Assembly (NCBI GenBank): GCA_013335275.1
Contig: JAAXVX010000043.1
Coordinates: forward strand, 1-8,920
Direction of reading: 5' to 3'
Source of the DNA: Bacteroidales bacterium
GTDB lineage: Bacteria > Bacteroidota > Bacteroidia > Bacteroidales > UBA932
Length of the DNA: 8,920 nucleotides
A program made the translations under genes and the position numbers. Under the pieces are notes generated by a model. The model did not search any database. It was not told the origin of the DNA and saw only the letters and a list, made by a program, of their open reading frames with translations. This document shows, piece by piece, positions 1-6,815 of this stretch (positions are counted from its first letter, which is position 1; every line of letters begins with the position of its first letter).

Positions 1-2267
1 CGATAACAAAAGTGAACCCAAAAGCAAGGTTCGCCTATTTATACACAGAACAAAACGGAAAAATTTTCTTTATTGCCGACTCGGAACCAGCGGAATCTGA
101 AGATTATTCTCCGCCCGGGCAAGAGTTTACCGAAGCACTGCCGCAGGATAAACAACCGTTTAAAGACGGAAAGGAAACTGTAACTTCTCCTTCTTACGAC
201 AGATGGGGAAAATGGGTGAGCGTTTTAATCCCTATAAAAGATGAAAATACAGGAAAGATTATTGCTGTTTTTGGAATTGATTATGACGCAACTTCCTGGG
301 AAGTATTAATATTCCGGGCACTGTTAAAATCAAGCGTAATAATTATATTACTTATCCTTGCCCTGTATTTTGTATTTAGAATAAGAGCCAAGAACAAATC
401 CCTTAATATTGAAATTTCTGAAAGGGAAAAATCGGATGAAGCACTTCTTAACAGTGAAGTCCGTATGCGGTCAATAACAGATTCTGCTCAGGATGCTATT
501 CTTATGATGGACAGGAACGGTCTTGTTTCTTACTGGAACCCTGCCGCAGAAAGAATATTCGGATATACGAAAGAGGAGGCCATTGGGAAAGACCTGCACA
601 GGCTCATCGTGCCGGAGCACTACTATCAAGCACACATTGCCGCATTTCCTGTTTTTAAGAAGACCGGGCAGGGCAACGTAGTTGGGAAAACACTCGATCT
701 CGAAGCTATACGAAAAGACGGAACAGAAATTTCTGTTCAATTATCTCTCTCCTCTCTCAAAATCAAAGGCGAGTGGAATGCAATAGGTATTCTCAGGGAT
801 ATCTCTGAACAGAAGAAAACAGAGGCCGCTCTTTTAAAGGCAAAGGAGGAGTCCGAGATGGCCAACAAGGCAAAGAGTATATTTTTGTCAAATATGTCAC
901 ACGAGATACGTACGCCTCTTAATGCAATTATTGGCTTTTCTCAGCTTATGAACCGGGACAAAAAGTTGTCGGAAGTACAAAAAGAGTATAATGTATCAAT
1001 CATTAATGCCGGTGAACATCTTCTGGAACTTATAAACGAGATTCTGGAACTTTCAAAAATTGAAGCCGGACGCACTAAGTTAAATCCTACAAATATTAAT
1101 TTACACTCTCTTTCCGAAGACATTCATATGCTTTTCCGGGAAAGGGCACAAACAAAACACCTTCAGCTCATTTTCGAAACCGCCGAAAATTTGCCTCAAT
1201 ATGTTGTTGTCGACGAAGGCAAGTTGCGCCAGATATTTGTAAATCTAATCGGAAATGCAATAAAATTCACCGACGAAGGAGGAGTTGCAGTGCGCATCCG
1301 AGTTGACCGAAAAACAGAAGATGCCTGGAATTTAATAGTGGAAATCCAGGACTCGGGCCCCGGTATTTCCGGGAACGAATTAGGAAGGCTCTTTAAACAC
1401 TTCGAACAAACGAGTTCCGGAGTTAAAAAAGGCAGCGGTACCGGCCTTGGACTGGCTTTAAGCAAGGAGCTGGCAATATTAATGGGTGGAGACATATCTG
1501 TATCCAGCGAGGTCGATAAAGGGTCTGTATTTACTTTCTGGGTAGAAATTAAAAAGGGAAAAATAGAGGAGAATGAAAAAAATACTCCAAAACAGGTAAT
1601 AGGCATCGAAAAAGGAGAAGAGGTCTATCGCATATTGGTCGTCGACGATAAAATTGACAACCTTAAAGTAGTTGTAAGCCTCCTTAGATTAGTGGGCTTT
1701 CATACAAATGAAGCTGTTAACGGAGAGGATGCCATCGCTAAATTTCTGGAGTACAAACCGCATCTCATATTGATGGACATGCGAATGCCGGTTATGGACG
1801 GATACGAAGCTACACGCCGCATAAAATCTATGGAAAATGGCGATAAAACGCCTATCATAGCTCTCACGGCAAGTACATTTGAAGAGGAAAGGAACAGGAT
1901 TGCGTCTCTCAGGATGCAGGGCTACATACGTAAACCTTTCAGAGAGAATGAATTGTTCAGCACAATAGCAAAAGTACTTGGAATTAAATATATCTATGAC
2001 GCTGAAACGTCTTTAACTAAGACAACTGAAATTATGGACGATGGTGAAGTATCCGGAGATATTGCCAAATTGCCGGAAAGCCTGGTTTCAGAGATGTTGG
2101 AAGCAATTTCTGTTGCCGACCTGGATTTGCTGATGAAGCTCATAGACAGCATTGACCCGTCCAGTTCAGAACTTGCCCAGTACCTAAGGACTCTTGCCAT
2201 GAATTATGATTATGACCATTTTCAGCACATTCTAACCAATAAGGAAAAACCTGATGAGAAACAATAA
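1..2267 (+). CDS. Hybrid sensor histidine kinase (Cache-like sensor-TM-PAS-HisKA-HATPase-REC), 5' partial
   Basis: Membrane-bound kinase that should autophosphorylate on histidine and pass phosphate to its own receiver domain. The frame is open to the left edge, so the GTG at 12 is probably internal and the N-terminus is missing; residues below count from that codon. Residues 1-95 are the end of an extracytoplasmic sensor containing a DSEPAESEDYSPPGQ stretch that I recognise from Cache-like sensors of other kinases. One TM helix lies at about 99-122, then a PAS domain at about 147-270. The HisKA box SHEIRTPLN carries H297. The ATPase has N-box N411/N415, G1 D447-G449-G451 and G2 G474-G476-G478-G480. 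The receiver (about 541-660) has D545/D546, phospho-acceptor D589, T619 and K641, all intact. The last 85 residues form a helical tail without an Hpt histidine motif. It overlaps the next kinase gene by 14 bases. The family is certain; the signal is unknown. Confidence 0.93.
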   Translation, partial: ITKVNPKARFAYLYTEQNGKIFFIADSEPAESEDYSPPGQEFTEALPQDKQPFKDGKETVTSPSYDRWGKWVSVLIPIKDENTGKIIAVFGIDYDATSWEVLIFRALLKSSVIIILLILALYFVFRIRAKNKSLNIEISEREKSDEALLNSEVRMRSITDSAQDAILMMDRNGLVSYWNPAAERIFGYTKEEAIGKDLHRLIVPEHYYQAHIAAFPVFKKTGQGNVVGKTLDLEAIRKDGTEISVQLSLSSLKIKGEWNAIGILRDISEQKKTEAALLKAKEESEMANKAKSIFLSNMSHEIRTPLNAIIGFSQLMNRDKKLSEVQKEYNVSIINAGEHLLELINEILELSKIEAGRTKLNPTNINLHSLSEDIHMLFRERAQTKHLQLIFETAENLPQYVVVDEGKLRQIFVNLIGNAIKFTDEGGVAVRIRVDRKTEDAWNLIVEIQDSGPGISGNELGRLFKHFEQTSSGVKKGSGTGLGLALSKELAILMGGDISVSSEVDKGSVFTFWVEIKKGKIEENEKNTPKQVIGIEKGEEVYRILVVDDKIDNLKVVVSLLRLVGFHTNEAVNGEDAIAKFLEYKPHLILMDMRMPVMDGYEATRRIKSMENGDKTPIIALTASTFEEERNRIASLRMQGYIRKPFRENELFSTIAKVLGIKYIYDAETSLTKTTEIMDDGEVSGDIAKLPESLVSEMLEAISVADLDLLMKLIDSIDPSSSELAQYLRTLAMNYDYDHFQHILTNKEKPDEKQ
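2241..2253 (+). promoter_or_regulatory. Shine-Dalgarno-like site for the REC-histidine kinase
   Basis: AAGGA at 2241-2245 lies 8 bases before the ATG at 2254, inside the 3' end of the upstream kinase gene. It supports the start that creates the 14-base overlap. It is the clearest such site in the window, since the other starts have only AT-rich leaders. Translational coupling with the upstream gene is inferred. Confidence 0.45.
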
Positions 2268-3363
2268 TGAATCACAGCAAAATTTGCCCAACATTCTAAT
2301 TGTTGATGATGTTCCTGCAAATCTTAGGTTGTTAGATCACATACTTAAGGACAAAGGCTACAAAGTACGCCCTGTTCCAAACGGGACCCTGGCATTGCAG
2401 GTTGCAGAAAAAGAGAAGCCGGATCTCATTCTCCTTGATGTTATGATGCCGGACATCGATGGGTTTGAAGTTTGCCGGAGGTTAAAGGCGAACCCGAAAC
2501 TTAACGATGTACCCATTATCTTCATCAGTGCACTAAATGACACAAATGATATTGTTAAGGCTTTGTCAACCGGCGGAGCAGATTTCATTACTAAACCGTT
2601 TAAAGCCGAAGAAGTGAGAGTAAGGGTGGAAACGCATCTTAACCTCTATAATCAGAAGAAAGAGCTTCAAAGAATCAATGCAGAAAAAGACAGGTTTTTT
2701 TCTATTATTGCCCACGACCTGCGTGGCCCGTTCAGTAGTTTTTTGGGAGTAACTCAATTACTTGACGAGAAGTTGTCGGAACTCACCAAGGAGGATATAC
2801 AGGATTTCGCAGCAAGCATGAGAATTTCTGCCACAAATCTTTTCAGCCTTCTTGAAAATCTGCTCCAATGGGCAAAAATCAAACAGGGTTTAATTCCATT
2901 TGAACCCTCAAATATGCTGTTGTTCAAAATAGCAGAAGAGAGTATCGTGAACGTGCAGGAACCGGCAAAAAATAAGGGAATCGAAATTGTTAACAATATT
3001 GGGGATGGTGTCGAAGTCTATGCCGATAAAAACATGCTTCAGACTGTTATACGCAACCTCGTTTCTAATGCAATAAAGTTTACTCCAAAGGGAGGAAAAA
3101 TATCTATTAACGCAAAAGCATGCGAAGACAAAACTGCAGAAATCTCCGTTAAAGATTCGGGTATAGGAATGAATCGTTCTATGGTGGATAATTTGTTCCG
3201 CCTGGATGTGAGGACAAACAGACCCGGAACGGAAGGAGAAGCAAGTACAGGACTTGGATTGATTCTTTGCAAAGATTTTATTGAAAAGCAGGGTGGGAAA
3301 ATTTGGGTCGAAAGTGAAGAAGGTAAAGGGTCCGTGTTTTATTTTACTATCCCGGGCAATTAA
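2254..3363 (+). CDS. Soluble response-regulator/histidine kinase (REC-HisKA-HATPase)
   Basis: A 369-residue cytosolic protein with an N-terminal receiver fused to a histidine kinase core; no TM helix or signal peptide is visible. Receiver (about 12-130): acidic pair D18/D19, phospho-acceptor D62 in LLDVMMPDIDG, S92 and K114. A short helical linker leads to the HisKA box IIAHDLRGPF with H154. The ATPase domain has N268/N272 in the N-box, D301-G303-G305 in G1 and G333-G335 in G2 (STGLGL). All key residues are present, so it should be an active kinase whose activity is set by phosphorylation of its own receiver. The gene starts inside the end of the membrane hybrid kinase, so that protein is the obvious candidate partner. 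It carries no DNA-binding or other output domain. The partner relationship and direction of phosphate flow are inferred. Confidence 0.92.
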   Translation: MRNNNESQQNLPNILIVDDVPANLRLLDHILKDKGYKVRPVPNGTLALQVAEKEKPDLILLDVMMPDIDGFEVCRRLKANPKLNDVPIIFISALNDTNDIVKALSTGGADFITKPFKAEEVRVRVETHLNLYNQKKELQRINAEKDRFFSIIAHDLRGPFSSFLGVTQLLDEKLSELTKEDIQDFAASMRISATNLFSLLENLLQWAKIKQGLIPFEPSNMLLFKIAEESIVNVQEPAKNKGIEIVNNIGDGVEVYADKNMLQTVIRNLVSNAIKFTPKGGKISINAKACEDKTAEISVKDSGIGMNRSMVDNLFRLDVRTNRPGTEGEASTGLGLILCKDFIEKQGGKIWVESEEGKGSVFYFTIPGN

Positions 3364-3381
3364 ATTATAATATACATTCTG

Positions 3382-4707
3382 ATGAAAGCGAAATTATTTA
3401 TTATCTCCTTCCTGGTCCTGTCATTATTTTCAGGATACAGTTTTGCGCAAAAAATTAATGTCGCTAAACTTGACAGTGTATTCCAAACATTAGAGGCTAA
3501 CAATAAATTTATGGGAAGCATTGCCATTTCTCAAAACGGTAAACTTATATACTCACGGGCAACAGGTTATGCCGATATTGAGACATTAAAGAAAGCTTCT
3601 CCGGAATCAAAGTACAGGATTGGATCAATTTCCAAAATGTTTACTGCTGTACTTGTTTTCAAAGCAATAGACGAGAACAAACTGACATTGGACAAAACAA
3701 TTGATGCATTCTTTCCTTCAATAGAAAATGCTAAAAAAATAACTGTTGGCAATCTTTTAAATCACAGGAGCGGAATTCATAATTTTACAGATAATCCTGA
3801 TTACTTAAAATGGAACACATTGCCAAAAAGTGAGAAAGAATTAGTTGAAATCATTACTAATGGCAAGAGCGATTTCGAGCCTGACAGCAAAGGTCAGTAC
3901 AGCAATTCGAACTATGTTCTGCTTACAATAATACTTGAGAAAATCTACAATAAACCATATAAAACACTGGTTGAGAAATATATCACTAAGCCACTGAGTT
4001 TAAAGAACACCTATTTGGGCAAGAAAATTAATTTATCAGACAACGAGTGTTATTCATACAAATTTGATGATAAGTGGATTAAAGAGAGTGAGACCGATAT
4101 GTCAATTCCTCTTGGAGCCGGTGCCATTGTTTCAAATCCCTCGGACTTAACACTATTCATTCATGAATTATTTTCCGGGAAAATCATTTCTGAAAACAGC
4201 CTAAAACAAATGACAACTATTGAAGACAATTATGGAAAGGGGATTTTCCGGTTTCCGTTTTACGCAAAGGTTCTATATGGTCATACAGGCGGTATCGACA
4301 GGTTCACATCTATGCTGTCGTTCCTTCCGGAGGACAAGATTAGCGTTGCACTAACATCTAACGGAAGCAATTTCAGCAATAACACAATAATGATTTTCGC
4401 TTTAAGCTGCTTATACGATAAGCCATTTGAAATTCCTTCGTTTAAAGTCATTAATCTCTCTTCAGAAGATTTAGATAAATATCTGGGAACATATTCGAGC
4501 ACTCAGATACCATTAAAAATAACTTTCACTAAGAGTGGCAATAAATTAATTGCTCAGGCAACAGGTCAGTCATCATTAAGTCTGGAAGCATCAGACAAAA
4601 ATATTTTTAAATCGGCTGACGGGAGTATCGTTATCGAATTTAAACCAGATACAATGCAGATGACTCTGAAGCAAGGAGGTGCAAATTTTGTATTTACGAA
4701 AGAGTAG
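3382..4707 (+). CDS. Secreted serine hydrolase, beta-lactamase class C/EstB-like family
   Basis: A 441-residue exported protein. Residues 1-22 form a signal peptide (MKAK, then a hydrophobic core, then SFA before Gln), so it should act in the periplasm or outside the cell. The serine hydrolase fold shows all three signature motifs: SISK with nucleophile S82 and K85, YSN at 174-176, and HTGG at 302-305 in place of the KTG of true penicillinases. The HTGG form is common in the esterase/peptidase/beta-lactamase-related group. A C-terminal domain of about 80 residues (about 362-441), predicted from its alternating pattern to be beta-rich, follows the catalytic part, as in many Bacteroidota members. 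The substrate cannot be told from sequence: cell-wall D-peptides, esters and, less likely, beta-lactams are options. It starts 18 bases after the REC-kinase with no promoter seen between, so it is probably co-transcribed. Its DNA looks more AT-rich than that of the two kinases. Confidence 0.88.
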   Translation: MKAKLFIISFLVLSLFSGYSFAQKINVAKLDSVFQTLEANNKFMGSIAISQNGKLIYSRATGYADIETLKKASPESKYRIGSISKMFTAVLVFKAIDENKLTLDKTIDAFFPSIENAKKITVGNLLNHRSGIHNFTDNPDYLKWNTLPKSEKELVEIITNGKSDFEPDSKGQYSNSNYVLLTIILEKIYNKPYKTLVEKYITKPLSLKNTYLGKKINLSDNECYSYKFDDKWIKESETDMSIPLGAGAIVSNPSDLTLFIHELFSGKIISENSLKQMTTIEDNYGKGIFRFPFYAKVLYGHTGGIDRFTSMLSFLPEDKISVALTSNGSNFSNNTIMIFALSCLYDKPFEIPSFKVINLSSEDLDKYLGTYSSTQIPLKITFTKSGNKLIAQATGQSSLSLEASDKNIFKSADGSIVIEFKPDTMQMTLKQGGANFVFTKE

Positions 4708-4719
4708 AAATTGGGTGTA

Positions 4720-5388
4720 CTAGAACGACACGATATTGTTTTTCAATGCAAATTTTACCATCTCGACGGTACTTTTAAAATCAAATTTCTGCATTATATT
4801 GTTTTTATGTGTCTCAACTGTTCTTATACTGATATTTAATTTTTCTGCGACCTCCTGATTAGAAAATCCTTCGACATACAATTTCAATATCTCTTTTTCT
4901 CGCGAAGTGAGGGAGTAATTCTTTGGTTTATCTGTGGGATTGATATTCTTAATTTTTGAGACATACGATTTCATGAGGTTTTTGGAGATATTCGATGCAT
5001 AATACTCATCCCCTTCATTTATTGTCCGAATGGCCTCCATCAACATCTCCTTATTAGTATCCTGCTTAGGCAAGATTCCTCTTGCACCGGCTTTAATTGC
5101 ATTGTAGATATAGTCATCTGTTGTATACATCGACAAAATGAGCACCCTGGAAGGAAGGTTCAACTCAATGATTTTTGATGTCAACTCAATACCTGTCATA
5201 TCCGGCATTGAAATGTCGCTTATGACAATATCTGGTAATTGAGATTTAATAATTTCCAATGCTTTAAATCCATTAGAGGCACAACCAATGAAATCAATAT
5301 CTTCTTCGTCAATCAGCATAGTCTTAACACCATCGAGGATAATCTGATGGTCATCAACCAACAATATTTTGATTTTTCTCATAGTCAT
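4720..5388 (-). CDS. NarL/LuxR-family response regulator
   Basis: A 222-residue DNA-binding response regulator. The receiver (about 6-122) has D12/D13, phospho-acceptor D58 in ISDISMPDMTG, S86 and K108. After a linker, a LuxR/GerE helix-turn-helix spans about 158-220, with the typical LTSREKEILKL start, the NQEVAEKLNIS turn and the RTVETHKNNI recognition helix. Phosphorylation would promote dimerisation and DNA binding. The ATG at 5388 overlaps the upstream kinase stop in an ATGA arrangement, so the kinase is its cognate partner with high probability. M3 is an alternative start two codons in. Its target genes cannot be read here; the co-oriented Amt/outer-membrane pair upstream is a reasonable candidate. 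It ends 12 bases from the converging serine hydrolase gene. Confidence 0.95.
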   Translation of the reverse strand: MTMRKIKILLVDDHQIILDGVKTMLIDEEDIDFIGCASNGFKALEIIKSQLPDIVISDISMPDMTGIELTSKIIELNLPSRVLILSMYTTDDYIYNAIKAGARGILPKQDTNKEMLMEAIRTINEGDEYYASNISKNLMKSYVSKIKNINPTDKPKNYSLTSREKEILKLYVEGFSNQEVAEKLNISIRTVETHKNNIMQKFDFKSTVEMVKFALKNNIVSF

Positions 5389-6782
5389 ACTATTTTATTT
5401 ACCTTAACCCGAATAGTGGTCCCTTTTTCCGGAAAGGATTCCACATCAAAAGTACCATCCAGTAAAATACTTCGTTCACGCATATTGAATAATCCTTTTC
5501 CCAGTCCCATGTCATTGGTATTGTAATTGAATCCTTTACCGTTGTCCTCTATTATGAGCACTAAATTCTCAGCCGTTTCCGTAAGCTGAATCTGAATCTG
5601 GGTCGCTTCGGAATGTTTAATCGCATTATTAAGCGCCTCCTGTACTATTCTGTACAAATATATTTTTGTGCGTTGTTTTATATGCTCAAAATTACCGAAC
5701 CATGAGAAATCTATCTGTATACCTGTTGTCTTCTGTACCTGATTACAAAGGTTCTTAACTGCCATTTCAAATCCAAACTCCAATATTCCTGAAGGTGCCA
5801 AATCTGTGGATATTTTTCTTAATTCATCAATAGAATGGTTTACCTGTGTTTTTAATTCGTTTATTTTATAACTATTAAAAACCTCTTTACTGCTAATCAG
5901 GTTTTCAAGTGTCATTTTTATCGCAATCAACTCTTGTGCGAGCCCGTCATGAAGTTCGCGGGAGATGCGGTGACGCTCAAACTCCTGACCATCATATAGT
6001 GCAGATATGCGCTTCGCTTTTTCATCAACCAGTTCAGAAGTATTTTTCTGAATGTTGTCTATCATTTGATTAAATGTTAAGGCCAATACCCCAAATTCAT
6101 TTTCTGACTCAATGTTCACTTTGGCATCAAAATCACCCTGCCCAATTTTCAATGCAGCTTTCTTAAACTTTACAATCGGTAAAATAATATCGGATGTAAT
6201 AACCTGGGCTATAGACAAAATTAGAATCAGAATAATAATGGAGACCAAAATTAAGTCGTTTCGAAGATTCTTTATTGGAACCATTGCCTCGTTGTAATCA
6301 ATTTCTGCCACAATCACCCAGTTAAAGCTCTTTACAGACAATTTATCAAACGAGCTTAGACACAGGACGCCTCTGTAGTCAGCCGAGATTAATGTACCGC
6401 AACCTGTTTTAAAAGCATTTTTTACAGCATTGGTCCCGACTTTTATTTGCCTACCAGAGCCAAAGAGAAACCGAGATTTACTTTTCATCATATAATCTGA
6501 GTCAACCAGGTAAACTTCTCCGGTTTTTCCTAAACCATTAGTCTGATTGGTATCAAGCATGATTCTGTCAACTTCGTCAAAATTTATCTTACCGGTACTA
6601 TTCAAGTAGTTCTCTATCTGCTCTTTTTTTAGCGACTTCACAGATATCAGCTGTTCGGTTGCCCTCATTATTAGAGCATTCCTTGCTTTATAGTAAGAAT
6701 AGATTCCTATAATTGAGAGCGAAGAAAACCCTACAATCAAATACAGAAACATGAATTTTGTTGTAATTGACCTTTTAAACAT
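5385..6782 (-). CDS. HisKA_3-type sensor histidine kinase (NarX/DegS-like) with short Cache sensor and HAMP
   Basis: A 465-residue inner-membrane kinase. TM1 is at about 10-31 and TM2 at about 175-198, flanking a small extracytoplasmic domain of about 145 residues. Residues 83-173 (GLGKTGEVYLV through DYRGV to WVIVAEIDYNEA) match the membrane-proximal part of dCache-type sensors. A HAMP linker follows at about 196-250, including the DFDAKVNIESENEFG stretch. The HisKA_3 box ERHRISRELHDGLAQ carries H278 and the D279/Q283 pair associated with phosphatase activity in this family. The ATPase has QEALNNAIKHSEA (N385/N386), D413-G415-G417 and the G-rich GLGKGLFNMRER segment at 426-436. It should phosphorylate and dephosphorylate the NarL-type regulator overlapping its stop codon. 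It starts 33 bases after the ammonium transporter, which suggests co-transcription. The ligand is unknown. Confidence 0.94.
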   Translation of the reverse strand: MFKRSITTKFMFLYLIVGFSSLSIIGIYSYYKARNALIMRATEQLISVKSLKKEQIENYLNSTGKINFDEVDRIMLDTNQTNGLGKTGEVYLVDSDYMMKSKSRFLFGSGRQIKVGTNAVKNAFKTGCGTLISADYRGVLCLSSFDKLSVKSFNWVIVAEIDYNEAMVPIKNLRNDLILVSIIILILILSIAQVITSDIILPIVKFKKAALKIGQGDFDAKVNIESENEFGVLALTFNQMIDNIQKNTSELVDEKAKRISALYDGQEFERHRISRELHDGLAQELIAIKMTLENLISSKEVFNSYKINELKTQVNHSIDELRKISTDLAPSGILEFGFEMAVKNLCNQVQKTTGIQIDFSWFGNFEHIKQRTKIYLYRIVQEALNNAIKHSEATQIQIQLTETAENLVLIIEDNGKGFNYNTNDMGLGKGLFNMRERSILLDGTFDVESFPEKGTTIRVKVNKIV

Positions 6783-6802
6783 TTACTTTTTGATAATTCA
6801 CT

Positions 6803-6810
6803 CAAAAATA
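6803..6810 (-). promoter_or_regulatory. Possible weak internal promoter -7 element (TATTTTTG)
   Basis: The 33-base gap between the transporter and the sensor kinase holds TATTTTTG, which fits the Bacteroidota TAnnTTTG -7 consensus and would start transcription about 15 bases before the kinase ATG. No TTG is present about 20 bases further upstream, and the gap is AT-rich, so chance is a real possibility. If active, it would let the two-component pair be expressed apart from the transporter. Confidence 0.2.
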
Positions 6811-6815
6811 AGAAA

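Noticed and set aside
1196..1606. Open frame of 136 codons on the minus strand within the hybrid kinase
   Set aside because: It lies wholly opposite the ATPase domain, which has complete motifs; the translation shows no domain and its openness follows from the coding strand.
2004..2267. Hpt phosphotransfer domain at the end of the hybrid kinase
   Set aside because: The tail is helical, but no His-x-x-Lys-Gly type motif is present; its only histidine (in DHFQH) is in the wrong context.
3364..3381. Separate promoter before the serine hydrolase
   Set aside because: The 18 bases contain AT-rich TATAAT-like text but no TAnnTTTG element, and the gap is too short for a promoter outside the preceding gene.
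3382..4707. True beta-lactamase resistance gene
   Set aside because: The SxxK and YxN motifs fit, but the third motif is HTGG rather than KTG and the gene has a C-terminal domain typical of general serine hydrolases; a resistance role is not supported.
5239..5526. Plus-strand open frame across the kinase/regulator junction
   Set aside because: It is antisense to two well-supported genes, has no recognisable domain and no supporting start signal.
6783..6815. Terminator between the transporter and the sensor kinase
   Set aside because: The 33-base gap is AT-rich but has no inverted repeat able to form a stem.
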